This document shows positions 56,099 to 64,000 of a DNA stretch of 64,000 nucleotides, in pieces. Position numbers and translations under genes: made by a program. The first letter of the stretch is position 1. The number at the start of each line of letters is the position of its first letter. The DNA comes from Arthrobacter sp. ov118 (GTDB lineage Bacteria > Actinomycetota > Actinomycetes > Actinomycetales > Micrococcaceae), in assembly GCF_900116495.1 (NCBI RefSeq), contig NZ_FPAY01000009.1, positions 1-64,000 on the forward strand. The letters run 5' to 3'. Under the pieces are notes generated by a model. That model saw only the letters and a list, made by a program, of their open reading frames with translations. It was not told where the DNA came from and searched no databases.

Positions 56099-57030
56099 TG
56101 AATCAGGCACAGGAAGCCTCCGGGCCGCGCGCCCGGAGGCGGGGGACGCAACGAGAAAACCCGACACCGAAAGCGGGCCGGAATCTGCCCGCTGCCACCG
56201 TGGTGGGGCTTGGCATGCTCGTGGCGGTCCTCGGCGGACTGCTGTTTCTCCCGCTCGGCTTCATCCTGGTGACCACGGCCTTCGCGGTCTTCGGCGTCTG
56301 GGAAATCTTCCGTGCGCTGGAGGCCGCAGGCACCCGTCTGCCCATTGTCCCGGTGATGGTCGGCACGTTGGCGATGCCGCTCGCCGCCTATTTTGGCGGC
56401 CTCGAGAGCCTGCTTTTTGTCATGCTGATCAGCAGCGTGGCCGTGTTGTTGTGGCGAACGATTGAAGGCGCCGCCGGATCGGCGCGCAGCATTTTCGCCG
56501 GGGTCTTCACCCTGTCCTGGGTGCCGTTCCTGATCAGCTTCGCCGGGCTGCTGCTGCATACGCCCGAGGGCGAGACACCGATCGGGCTGTGGCCCGACGG
56601 CGTAATTCCGCCGGGCGCCTGGCAGATCGCAACGCTGTTGCTGCTGGTGGTGGCCAATGACACCTTCGGCTACCTTGTGGGCGCATCCCTCGGCAAGCAT
56701 CCGATGGCACCCAAGATCAGTCCGAAGAAGACCTGGGAAGGCTTCGCGGGCTCCATCGCCGGCGCCGTGATCATCGGCGTCCTCGCCTCGGTCTTCGTGC
56801 TGGGCGGTCCCTGGTGGGTCGGCGTCGTCCTTGCCGTCGGCATGGTGGCGGCCGCCACTGCGGGGGACCTTGCCGAGTCCATGGTCAAGCGGGAACTCGG
56901 CATCAAGGACATGAGCAGCATTCTCCCCGGGCACGGAGGCGTCATGGACCGCCTGGACTCGATCGTTTTCGCCGCGCCGACGGCGTTCATCCTGTTTTCG
57001 GCCGTGGCCGGTGTGGTCGCCGGTGGCTAG
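56098..57030 (+). CDS. cdsA: Phosphatidate cytidylyltransferase (CDP-diglyceride synthase)
   Basis: The 310-residue membrane protein has about eight helices and the CDS signature: SPKKTWEGFAGSIAGAV, GDLAESMVKRELGIKDM and LPGHGGVMDRLDS. It makes CDP-diacylglycerol, the donor for enzymes such as the CDP-alcohol transferase at 46901. A basic cytoplasmic N-terminus (about 30 residues) is typical of Actinobacteria. It is coupled to frr through overlapping codons. Confidence 0.96.
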   Translation: MNQAQEASGPRARRRGTQRENPTPKAGRNLPAATVVGLGMLVAVLGGLLFLPLGFILVTTAFAVFGVWEIFRALEAAGTRLPIVPVMVGTLAMPLAAYFGGLESLLFVMLISSVAVLLWRTIEGAAGSARSIFAGVFTLSWVPFLISFAGLLLHTPEGETPIGLWPDGVIPPGAWQIATLLLLVVANDTFGYLVGASLGKHPMAPKISPKKTWEGFAGSIAGAVIIGVLASVFVLGGPWWVGVVLAVGMVAAATAGDLAESMVKRELGIKDMSSILPGHGGVMDRLDSIVFAAPTAFILFSAVAGVVAGG

Positions 57031-57111
57031 GTGCATCCCGGATTAGCCTTTCCGGCGCCTAGAATGGTGCCGAGCAAACCAGCCGAACGGCATCGAAGGA
57101 ACAAAGTTACA

Positions 57112-57690
57112 GTGGACATTCAACGGCAAATTCCTGCGTCTTTTGACCGCGTGCAGCGGAACCAGTATGGCTACAACGCCAGGCAGGTTGACGAGTTTCT
57201 GCAACGCGCACGGGTGTCATTCGAAGCTCCGAGCTCGGCCGGGCGGTCTATCCATAGCGCCGATGTCCGCGCCGTCTCCTTCGATCCCGTCAAGGGCGGC
57301 TATGCTGCAGCCGGCGTGGACGCTGCACTGGACCGGCTGGAAGACGCCCTCGCCCGGCGGGAGCGCGACGAGTTGGTTGCCGAACGCGGCGAGGAGGCAT
57401 GGCTGCGCGAAATCGGCAGGCTGGCGGGTGTCCTGCGCGGGCGTCTGCACCGCCCGGACGGCCAGCGCTTCCGGCGCCCGTCCAAGGCCAAGGTGCGCAG
57501 CTACAACACGAGTGACGTTGACGATCTCTGCCGAGAGCTGATCGGCTACCTCGAGGAGGACCAGCCGCTGAGCGTTGACAACGTCCGGCGTGCCGTCTTC
57601 CGCCCCGCCGTCGGCCCGGACGGCTACGAAGAAAGCCAGGTTGACGCGTTCCTGGAGCGCGCCGTCGAGCTCATGGCGGCAATCGACTAG
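57112..57690 (+). CDS. DivIVA-domain protein
   Basis: The 192-residue protein has two DivIVA-like repeats: the start IPASFDRVQRNQYGYNARQV and DEFLQRARV, and later RSYNTSDVDDLCRELI and DGYEESQVDAFLERAVELMA. The coiled-coil stretch in between (LDRLEDALARRERDELVAER) favours oligomerisation. Such proteins mark poles or division sites. GTG at 57112 with AAGGA upstream is the start. It lies after cdsA, a position often held by cell-envelope growth proteins. Confidence 0.85.
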   Translation: MDIQRQIPASFDRVQRNQYGYNARQVDEFLQRARVSFEAPSSAGRSIHSADVRAVSFDPVKGGYAAAGVDAALDRLEDALARRERDELVAERGEEAWLREIGRLAGVLRGRLHRPDGQRFRRPSKAKVRSYNTSDVDDLCRELIGYLEEDQPLSVDNVRRAVFRPAVGPDGYEESQVDAFLERAVELMAAID

Positions 57691-57726
57691 TTCCGCCCCC
57701 GCCCTCGTGCAGGCGGCGGGGTGCGC

Positions 57727-58461
57727 CTATCCGCCGTGGTGGCCCGAGGCAGGGGCCCCGTGGCTGCCATGGGGGACCGCGAAGTGGCCCGCGGTTGAGG
57801 CCGCCAGGCCGGGTGTGGCCACTGCGGCCACCAGAACTGCGCAGCCAAACGCGGCGAGCAGGAGCCGTCCGGGCCGAAGACTGGCTGTGTCCGCGCCTCC
57901 CGGAGCCGTGCCCGCGCCGGAGCCGTGGCGGCGCAGCCAGCCTGCGGCCGCCAGGATCATGAGGGTCAGAAGCAAGGCCGCAAGGTGGCTCACCACGAGC
58001 GACCCGCTGCTCATCGATTGCCCTCCGGCCGCCGCGACGGCATGCACGAGTGCCGCCGCCGCCAGCAGTGCCGTGGTCGGACCGGTCCGCATCAGCTGTC
58101 CCCGGCGCAGCGTCAGGACCGTCCACGCAAGGACGGCTAGACCCCAGATCCCGGCGACGGCTCCCGCAGCGGCGAGGCCGCCAGCCGGCGGGGCGCCCGC
58201 TCCTGCCGCCGGTGGCAGGAGCAGGCTCGCTGAGATCGCCAGATTTACCGCGCCGGCGCCGAACCCGGCGAAGCCGGCAAATAGCCCGACGGCGGCGGCC
58301 TTAGTACTGCTGGAGACCGTACCGCCGGAAGGCGTACCGCCGGAAGCCGCACCGCCGGAAGCCGTACCGCCGTGCGCCCAAGCGCTGCCGGCTGCCGCCC
58401 CGCCGCCGTCCGCCGTCGTGCTGCCAGGCCTGTGCCGGGGAACTGACCGCATCTCGACCAT
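57727..58461 (-). CDS. Polytopic membrane protein of unknown function
   Basis: About 244 residues with an Ala/Gly/Ser-rich N-terminus (including GGTASGGAASGGTPSGG) and five or six helices. Charged segments are few, and the end is His/Gly-rich (GHFAVPHGSHGAPASGHHGG), which might bind metal. I do not recognise the family (it resembles DUF6069/DUF998-type only in layout). ATG 58461 has GAAGG upstream; ATG 58452 is a possible start. Confidence 0.65.
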   Translation of the reverse strand: MVEMRSVPRHRPGSTTADGGGAAAGSAWAHGGTASGGAASGGTPSGGTVSSSTKAAAVGLFAGFAGFGAGAVNLAISASLLLPPAAGAGAPPAGGLAAAGAVAGIWGLAVLAWTVLTLRRGQLMRTGPTTALLAAAALVHAVAAAGGQSMSSGSLVVSHLAALLLTLMILAAAGWLRRHGSGAGTAPGGADTASLRPGRLLLAAFGCAVLVAAVATPGLAASTAGHFAVPHGSHGAPASGHHGG

Positions 58462-58554
58462 CCTTTGCCTTCACTAGTGACGCTGTTAGGCGCCGTGAGC
58501 TGACTGCTGAGCAGAACTAACTGCTGGCCAGAACCACCTGCTGAACAGAATTGT

Positions 58555-58572
58555 CCTAGGCCTCGGCCTAGG
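58555..58572. repeat. Palindrome CCTAGGCC-TC-GGCCTAGG at the DUF4383 stop
   Basis: Perfect 8-base arms overlap the stop codon of the gene ending at 58568. Just upstream (58505-58553) three imperfect CTGCTGANCAGAA units lie in tandem. They probably act as transcript ends. Confidence 0.6.
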
Positions 58573-58972
58573 CGCGGGCAGGAGCCACGGCCTTGTCCAT
58601 GGAGAGCCCGACGCCCAGCAGCAGTACGGCGCTGGCAAGGTGCAGGACGTTGTCCGGACCGTTGAGGGCGATGATGTTCAGCGGCGAGCTGAGCAGGAAG
58701 AGCCCGATGATGCCCACGAGCAGATACACGGCACCCACAGCGGTGTTGATGGCCTTGGCGGTGGCCACGCCCTTAAGGCCCGCGTAGAGCAAGGCTGCGC
58801 CGATGGCCAGGTGGATGACGTTATGCAGAGGGTTCACCTCGAAGATGATCAGGTTGGAGCCTTCGGTGGCGGCAAAGCCGACGCCGGAGGTGACCACAAA
58901 GCCAAGGAGGCCGACAAGCAGGTAGACGGCTCCGAAGACGGTGGCGATCAAACGGTTCGGTGATGTGCGCAT
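58568..58972 (-). CDS. DUF4383 four-helix membrane protein
   Basis: The 134-residue protein contains four helices in two similar halves, each with a LLVG(L/I)IG motif (AVYLLVGLLGFVVTSGVGF and VYLLVGIIGLFLLSSP) and the HNVIHLAIGAAL / DNVLHLASAVLLL pairs seen in DUF4383. The function is unknown. ATG 58972 follows AAAGGA. Confidence 0.85.
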   Translation of the reverse strand: MRTSPNRLIATVFGAVYLLVGLLGFVVTSGVGFAATEGSNLIIFEVNPLHNVIHLAIGAALLYAGLKGVATAKAINTAVGAVYLLVGIIGLFLLSSPLNIIALNGPDNVLHLASAVLLLGVGLSMDKAVAPARA

Positions 58973-59099
58973 GGTTCCGAATCCTTTCTACGGGCCGACT
59001 TGCTGGTCGGCCGGGGTGGGAGCCCCCGGGCGGGACTCTCTGTAGGCGATTCGGACCCTTCGCGGCTGTGGATGGGCGCCGCTCGGAGACTTTCCAGGG

Positions 59100-59804
59100 T
59101 CAGCCCTCCGGCCGCAAGCGGATATTCACCATCTTCAGCTCATCGCGGCCCTCAAAGCGGTAGGCCAGCTCCACCCGCTTGGTGGAACACTCGATGAATC
59201 CGGCGATCTCGGCGGCGTTGGCGCCGTTGCTCGAATTGACCTTGACGCTGGAGTAGGTAGGTTTACAGCTGCCGTCCAGCCTCAGGCTCTGCACCCCGGC
59301 GGCAAACTCCTCCCGGGACAACTTCTGCATGAGGGCCGGGTCCAGGTAATTCTCATAGGCAGTGTTGACGTCGCCGGCAACGATCAGTCTGGTGAACTCA
59401 TCCGACAGGCCCCGGGCCCGGTTGGTGGCGCCGCCCACCAGGCTGACCAGGATCGCGACGCCGGCGGCCGCCAGCAGGAGGACACCGCCGACGACCCCCA
59501 GGACGATCCACAACGCCTTGCGGCTCTTCTTTGGCGGTGGCTGGCCAGGGAACACGTAGTAAGGCGGCCCGTAGGACGGCGGCCCGTAGGACGGCGGCCC
59601 GTAGGACGGCGGCCCCGACGGCGGCCCGTAGGGCGGGGCGCCGTTGGTGGGCTGGGCGCCGTAGGGCGGGGCGCCGTAGGTGGGAGGCCCGGCCGGGGCC
59701 GCATAGTAGGGAGTGGGCGGCTCCCCGGGGAGCGGGTGGCCGGATGCAGGCTCGTGCCCTGGCTGGGGCGGGGCCGGGCGGCGCGGTTCCTCAGGACTGC
59801 TCAC
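59100..59804 (-). CDS. Proline/tyrosine-rich membrane-anchored protein with extracytoplasmic domain
   Basis: The 234 residues have a disordered N-terminus (about 1-90) with GPPSYGPPSYGPPSYGPP and PYG repeats, one helix (ALWIVLGVVGGVLLLAAAGV) and an outer domain of about 110 residues (SDEFTRLIVAGDVNTAYENY... ) like DUF4878/NTF2-type folds. Similar actinobacterial proteins are of unknown function. The start is GTG 59804 with AAAGG upstream. Confidence 0.78.
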   Translation of the reverse strand: MSSPEEPRRPAPPQPGHEPASGHPLPGEPPTPYYAAPAGPPTYGAPPYGAQPTNGAPPYGPPSGPPSYGPPSYGPPSYGPPYYVFPGQPPPKKSRKALWIVLGVVGGVLLLAAAGVAILVSLVGGATNRARGLSDEFTRLIVAGDVNTAYENYLDPALMQKLSREEFAAGVQSLRLDGSCKPTYSSVKVNSSNGANAAEIAGFIECSTKRVELAYRFEGRDELKMVNIRLRPEG

Positions 59805-59990
59805 GGTTCAAGCCTTTCCGGCAGTCCAGACAGCCACTGCCTGTTGTGCAGGGCCGCCTGCGCGGACCCAAGAACTCGAGGAGACCCAACGGACACAGCC
59901 TAGCGCCGCGCTCGGCGACCGGACAGATCACCAGCGCCGATAAAGCCGCAGATAAACACAGAGCCACCCGCACGGGACCGGACGCGCAGA

Positions 59991-60464
59991 TCAGGCGTCG
60001 GCGGATCCGCGCTCCAGCAGGGGCTGTATCCGGAACGGGATCAGCTCGCCCATCGCAAGGGCGGTGTCAGTGCGGTCCACGCCGTCGCAGGCCAGGATCT
60101 TGCCGTTGATCCGGAACAGATCCTCGGCGTCGAGCGCCACCACCCTCAGGAGCAGATCGGCCGAGCCCGTGAGGCCGTAGGCCTCAAGGATTTCCGGAAT
60201 GTCGGCAAGCTCCGCGGCCAGGGTGCCGAGCTTTTGTTGCTGCACATGGACGGAGATGAACGCCATCAGCGGGTAGCCGAGGGACACGGGGTTGATGCGT
60301 CGTTCGAAGGAGAGGAAGACGTGCTTCTTCTCCAGTTGGGCCATCCTGGCCTGCACCGTATTTCGCGACAGTCCCAGTTTCTGGGCGAGCGCAACCACGG
60401 TCCCCCGGGGGTCCCGGGCCATGGCCGAAAGTAGGCGGGTGTCAGTGCCATCCAAAGCTTGCAT
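59991..60464 (-). CDS. Lrp/AsnC-family transcriptional regulator
   Basis: The 157-residue protein has the N-terminal HTH (MQALDGTDTRLLSAMARDPR and VALAQKLGLSRNTVQARMAQL) and the C-terminal RAM-type domain (FISVHVQQQKLGTLAAEL, then GSADLLLRVVALDAEDLF). Such factors sense amino acids as octamers. It is divergent from the 2-oxoacid dehydrogenase operon, and three Lrp-like boxes lie in between. ATG 60464 is the start; an in-frame codon at 60503 is less likely because it would overlap the boxes. Confidence 0.93.
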   Translation of the reverse strand: MQALDGTDTRLLSAMARDPRGTVVALAQKLGLSRNTVQARMAQLEKKHVFLSFERRINPVSLGYPLMAFISVHVQQQKLGTLAAELADIPEILEAYGLTGSADLLLRVVALDAEDLFRINGKILACDGVDRTDTALAMGELIPFRIQPLLERGSADA

Positions 60465-60555
60465 AATGCGCAAGATTAGCACGGCTCCAACGGTCGAGAG
60501 CATGCATAATGCTCAAGATAATTACTGGCGGTTGTACCCAATGAGCATTGTGAGT
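60461..60555. promoter_or_regulatory. Candidate Lrp boxes in the bkd/Lrp divergent region
   Basis: GCATAATGCGCAAGAT (60461-60476) and GCATAATGCTCAAGAT (60504-60519) differ at one base and start 43 bases (four turns) apart. A reverse-oriented, weaker match (ATGAGCATTGTGAGT) lies at 60541-60555. Spaced direct and inverted copies suit an oligomeric Lrp-type protein, probably the product of the gene at 59991. Confidence 0.65.
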
Positions 60556-60659
60556 AGGGTCACAATTATCCGGGGCAACGGCGCCCGGGCGGCTGGCGCG
60601 CCGCGGGATCACGAGTCCTGCGAGTTCCGGTCAGACGACGTCAGAAGGTGCGGACAACT

Positions 60660-61838
60660 GTGTTAACCGACGACGCGGGCAAGGGCGGAATTGCCGCCGG
60701 GGGCCCCCGAAACAGTGAAGATTCAACGCGGCGGACGGGCGGCGATCTCGTCCAGCTCATCACCCCGGCGGGTGAGCGAATCAGCCATCCGGAGTTTGAT
60801 CCTTGGATCCAGGATGTCAGCGATGAGCAGCTTGGTTCGCTCTACGAAGACATGGTGGTCATCCGCCGGATCGATGCCGAGGCTACCGCTCTCCAGCGGC
60901 AGGGCGAGCTCGCACTCTGGCCGCCCCTGCTCGGCCAGGAAGCGTCCCAGATCGGCTCGGCCCGCGCGTTACGCGAGGACGACTTTGTTTTCCCCAGTTA
61001 CCGTGACAACGGCGTCGGCTATTGCCGCGGGGTCAAGGTCGAGGACCTCGTCCGGGCCTGGCGCGGCAGCGCATCGTCCGGCTGGGACCCCTACACCGTC
61101 AATGTGGCCACCCAGCAGATCATCATCGGCTCGCAGTCCCTGCATGCCACCGGATATGCGATGGGCATCCAGAACGACGGCGCCGACTGCGTCGCCGTGG
61201 CCTACTTCGGCGACGGTGCAACGAGCGAAGGCGACGTCAATGAAGCCATGGTCTTCGCCGCGAGCTTCCAGGTACCGGTCGTCTTTTTCTGCCAAAACAA
61301 CCACTGGGCCATCTCCGAGCCCGTCCGCGTGCAGTCCCACATCCAGCTGGCAGACCGTGCCGCGGGTTTCGGCATTCCCAGCATGCGGGTGGACGGAAAC
61401 GACGTCCTCGCCGTCATGGCGGCCACGCGCATCGCCCTGGACCGCGCGAGGCGGGGCGGCGGTCCTACCTTCATCGAGGCAGTGACCTACAGGATGGGCC
61501 CGCACACGACGGCGGATGACCCCACCCGCTACCGGGATGCCAACGAACTCGAGGACTGGGCCGCCAAGGATCCGATCGCCCGGCTGAAATCCCTCCTGGA
61601 CCGCAAGGGGCTGCTGACGGCGGACCTTGAAGCCGCCGTCGCCGCGAAGGCAGATGCCGTGGCTGCGGAACTGCGCGCCGGCACCATCAACATGCCCGAC
61701 CCCGAGCCGCTGGATATCTTCAAGCACGTCTACAGCACGCCCAACTCCTGGCTTGACCGCCAGCAGGACCACTACTCCCGCTACCTGGCTTCCTTCGGCG
61801 ATCCCGCAGAAGCCGCTTCTGAAGAAGGTGCACGCTGA
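60660..61838 (+). CDS. 2-oxoacid dehydrogenase E1 alpha subunit (branched-chain type likely)
   Basis: About 392 residues. The thiamine-diphosphate motif runs GDGATSEGDVNEAMVFAASF to VFFCQNN, and the phosphorylation-loop region YRMGPHTTADDPTRYR is present. A large N-terminal segment and a WPPLLGQEASQIGSA motif fit the Actinobacteria/Bacillus BkdA/PdhA form. It decarboxylates 2-oxoacids. GTG 60660 was chosen with AGAAGG 11 bases upstream; 60648 is possible. Lrp-type control and mmsAB nearby favour branched-chain acids, though pyruvate cannot be excluded. Its stop overlaps the beta gene (TGATG). Confidence 0.88.
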   Translation: MLTDDAGKGGIAAGGPRNSEDSTRRTGGDLVQLITPAGERISHPEFDPWIQDVSDEQLGSLYEDMVVIRRIDAEATALQRQGELALWPPLLGQEASQIGSARALREDDFVFPSYRDNGVGYCRGVKVEDLVRAWRGSASSGWDPYTVNVATQQIIIGSQSLHATGYAMGIQNDGADCVAVAYFGDGATSEGDVNEAMVFAASFQVPVVFFCQNNHWAISEPVRVQSHIQLADRAAGFGIPSMRVDGNDVLAVMAATRIALDRARRGGGPTFIEAVTYRMGPHTTADDPTRYRDANELEDWAAKDPIARLKSLLDRKGLLTADLEAAVAAKADAVAAELRAGTINMPDPEPLDIFKHVYSTPNSWLDRQQDHYSRYLASFGDPAEAASEEGAR

Positions 61839-62848
61839 TGACGCAGATGACCTTTGCCCGAGCCATCAATTCGGGCCTGCGCAAGTCCCTCGAAAACGAT
61901 CCCAAGGTAGTCCTGATGGGGGAGGACATCGGTGCCCTCGGCGGCGTTTTCCGCGTCACCGACGGCCTGCAGAAAGACTTCGGGAAGCACCGCGTCGTCG
62001 ATACACCGCTGGCGGAATCCGGCATCATGGGCACCGCCGTCGGCCTGGCCTACCGCGGATACCGGCCCGTTGTGGAGATCCAGTTCGACGGGTTCATCTA
62101 CCCGGCGTTCGACCAGATCGTCAGCCAGGTCGCCAAGATGCACTACCGCACGCGGGGCGCCGTCAAAATGCCCATCACCATCCGCGTCCCGTTCGGCGGC
62201 GGCATCGGTTCCCCGGAACACCACTCCGAATCGCCCGAAGCGTACTTCACTCACACGTCGGGGCTGCGCGTCATCAGCGTCTCCAGCCCCCAGGACGCCT
62301 ACACCATGATCCAGCAGGCCATCGCGTCCGATGATCCCGTGCTGTTCTTCGAACCCAAGCGGCGCTACCACGACAAGGGCGAGGTGGACGAGTCCATGGA
62401 CCTCGCAGGCACGCTGTCCATGGAAAAGGCCCGCGTGGTCAGCGAGGGCAAGGACGTGACCCTCGTGGCCTACGGTCCGCTCGTTAAAACCGCCCGCGAC
62501 GCCGCCCTCGCGGCAGCTGATGAAGGCGTCTCGGTCGAGGTGATCGACCTGCGCTCGCTGGCGCCGCTGGACTTCGCCACCCTGGAAGCCTCGGTCCGCA
62601 AGACCGGCAGGCTGGTCATCACGCACGAAGCCTCTCAGTCCGGCGGCCTCGGCGCCGAAGTCGCCGCGAGCATCACCGAACGCTGCTTCTACCACCTCGA
62701 GACGGCCCCCGTCCGGGTGACCGGCTTCGACGTTCCGTACCCGTACTCGAAGCTGGAAATGCATCACCTTCCGGGTCTGGACCGGATTCTCGACGGCGTA
62801 GACCGTGCCCTGGGACGCCCCAACTCCCTCAGCGGGCTGGAAGGATGA
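61838..62848 (+). CDS. 2-oxoacid dehydrogenase E1 beta subunit
   Basis: The 336-residue protein is the transketolase-like beta chain: VVLMGEDIGALGGVFRVTDG near the N-terminus, DTPLAESGIMGTAVGLA and EAYFTHTSGLRVI. It completes the active site with the alpha chain and holds the E2 interface. It is coupled to both neighbours by overlapping codons (TGATG before, ATGA after). Confidence 0.92.
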   Translation: MTQMTFARAINSGLRKSLENDPKVVLMGEDIGALGGVFRVTDGLQKDFGKHRVVDTPLAESGIMGTAVGLAYRGYRPVVEIQFDGFIYPAFDQIVSQVAKMHYRTRGAVKMPITIRVPFGGGIGSPEHHSESPEAYFTHTSGLRVISVSSPQDAYTMIQQAIASDDPVLFFEPKRRYHDKGEVDESMDLAGTLSMEKARVVSEGKDVTLVAYGPLVKTARDAALAAADEGVSVEVIDLRSLAPLDFATLEASVRKTGRLVITHEASQSGGLGAEVAASITERCFYHLETAPVRVTGFDVPYPYSKLEMHHLPGLDRILDGVDRALGRPNSLSGLEG

Positions 62849-64000
62849 GCGCCACCATGATCAAGGAATTCAGGCTCCCGGACCTCGGCGAAGGACTGAC
62901 CGAGTCGGAAATCGTGGCCTGGAAGGTCGCCGTGGGGGACACCGTGACCCTCAACCAGATCATCGCCGAGGTGGAGACTGCCAAGGCCGTCGTCGAGCTG
63001 CCCTCGCCGTTCGCCGGCGTGGTGGCGGCCCTGCACGAACAGCCCGGCACCGTGGTTGAGGTCGGAAAGCCGATCGTCTCCTTTGAAATTGAGGGCGACG
63101 ACGGCGCCGGCGGTTCCGCGCCCGCTGCAGAAACGGCCAAGCGCGAGCCGAACCTGGTCGGCTACGGCGCCGTGCTCGAAGCCTCCGGCCGGCCCGCCCG
63201 CCGCGCGCGCACCTTCCCATCCACCGCGGCAGCCCCGGCGGCTGCCCCGGTCACGGCTGCGCCCGCGGCGGCTGCCCCGGTCACGGCTGCGCCCGCGCCA
63301 GCTGTTGAGCGCGCCGGGAGTTCGGTGTCCGAGGCTGTGGCCAAACCCGCAGCGCCTCCCGCGGAGCGTCCGCGGTCCACGCCGCCGGTTCGCAAGCTCG
63401 CCAAGGATCTCGGCGTCGACCTTGAGGCAGTTACCGGCACGGGGGAGCGGGGGCTCATTACCCGCGACGACGTCCGGAACTTCGTCGGCGGCGGGGACCT
63501 GCCTGCTGCGGCGCAGGAACTGGCCGGTGCGCAGGTACTTGGCGGCCCGCAGGTGCAGCCCGTCGGGCCGGCCGGCGGGGTGCGGGAGACCCGCATTCCG
63601 ATCAAGGGAGTGCGCAAGTTCACGGCCGCGGCCATGGTGGCGAGCGCCTTCACCGCGCCGCACGTGACGGAGTTCTTGACCATTGACGTCACACCCACGA
63701 TGGAGCTGCTGGGACGGCTGAAGGACAGCCGGGCGTTTGCCGGGTACAAGCTCACCCCGCTGACGCTGGTGTCCAAGGCCGTGCTGATCGCCCTGCGTAA
63801 TCACCCGACGCTCAACGCCCGCTGGGACGAGGCCAACCAGGAGATCGTCCAGTTCAACTACGTGAACCTGGGCATCGCGGCGGCAACCCCGCGGGGACTG
63901 ACGGTTCCGAACATCAAGGACGCGGACCGGATGTCCCTTCGGGAGCTGTCTTCCGCGCTGACGGAACTGACGGGCACCGCCCGGGCGGGCAAGACGAGCC
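62845..64000 (+). CDS. 2-oxoacid dehydrogenase E2 (dihydrolipoamide acyltransferase), 3' end beyond window
   Basis: At least 385 residues are visible. Layout: lipoyl domain (residues 5-80) with lipoyl Lys47 in EVETAKAVVEL, an Ala/Pro-rich linker with AAPAAAPVTAAPAAAAPVT, a peripheral-subunit binding domain (VRKLAKDLGVDLEAVTGTGE), a second linker and the start of the acyltransferase core (IPIKGVRKFTAAAMVASAFT). The catalytic DHxxxDG lies beyond 64000. ATG 62845 or 62857 starts it, overlapping the E1 beta stop. It carries the acyl group to CoA. Confidence 0.92.
   Translation, partial: MSATMIKEFRLPDLGEGLTESEIVAWKVAVGDTVTLNQIIAEVETAKAVVELPSPFAGVVAALHEQPGTVVEVGKPIVSFEIEGDDGAGGSAPAAETAKREPNLVGYGAVLEASGRPARRARTFPSTAAAPAAAPVTAAPAAAAPVTAAPAPAVERAGSSVSEAVAKPAAPPAERPRSTPPVRKLAKDLGVDLEAVTGTGERGLITRDDVRNFVGGGDLPAAAQELAGAQVLGGPQVQPVGPAGGVRETRIPIKGVRKFTAAAMVASAFTAPHVTEFLTIDVTPTMELLGRLKDSRAFAGYKLTPLTLVSKAVLIALRNHPTLNARWDEANQEIVQFNYVNLGIAAATPRGLTVPNIKDADRMSLRELSSALTELTGTARAGKTS

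Overview
The window is chromosomal DNA of a high-GC Gram-positive bacterium. Gene content and order (rpsB-tsf-pyrH-frr-cdsA with a divergent M23 peptidase, glyS-dusB-dgt-dnaG, gatCAB, two SAM-IV-type riboswitches on metY and metX, a DivIVA-domain protein) point to Actinobacteria, most likely Micrococcaceae of the Arthrobacter/Pseudarthrobacter type. This placement is inferred from family knowledge; no database was searched.

Layout. 1-253: 3' end of an IS30-type insertion sequence abutting half of a palindromic repeat. 285-6210: SulP transporter, then a CitA/CitB-type two-component system divergent from a CitMHS citrate transporter. 6362-9733: gatCAB. 9744-13134: LysR regulator divergent from the threonine-degradation pair tdh-kbl. 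13298-19415: small membrane protein, lipoprotein, FAD oxidoreductase plus hutI, histidine phosphatase, CPBP protease and a VOC protein. 19644-22597: two SAM-IV riboswitches, each in front of a methionine gene (metY, metX). 22768-27722: MHS-type transporter, LysR regulator and mmsB-mmsA. 27877-37000: assorted enzymes and transporters (isochorismatase fold, SHOCT protein, esterase, S4 protein, YdcZ-type transporter, AtoE-type transporter, DUF1295 enzyme, hydrolase) and glyS with a GNAT gene. 37003-43111: YibE/F protein, dusB, dgt, dnaG. 43165-43446: two identical tRNA-Asn genes. 43611-45761: unknown gene, a striking non-coding repeat array and a Bcr/CflA-type exporter. 45946-49724: holin-like membrane protein, CDP-alcohol phosphatidyltransferase, DMT transporter and glycosyltransferase. 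49993-51469: a CAT-anticodon tRNA, then an acyl-CoA dehydrogenase behind a perfect 26-bp palindrome. 51471-57690: M23 peptidase, the ribosome/UMP kinase/lipid operon and a DivIVA protein. 57727-59804: three small membrane proteins. 59991-64000: Lrp regulator divergent from a branched-chain (or pyruvate-like) 2-oxoacid dehydrogenase operon, cut by the window end.

Themes. Housekeeping translation and replication genes alternate with amino-acid and organic-acid catabolism (threonine, histidine, valine/branched-chain acids, citrate, short-chain acids), each with a local regulator. Intergenic DNA is rich in structure: a dispersed ~64-bp palindromic repeat with one invariant arm (3 full copies, 1 half), several long perfect hairpins at convergent gene ends (one inside a coding end), candidate operators for LysR, Lrp and acyl-CoA dehydrogenase control, and a ~400-bp array of about 13 GGACATGTCC-like palindromes spaced close to whole helical turns. 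The last is the best candidate for something undescribed.
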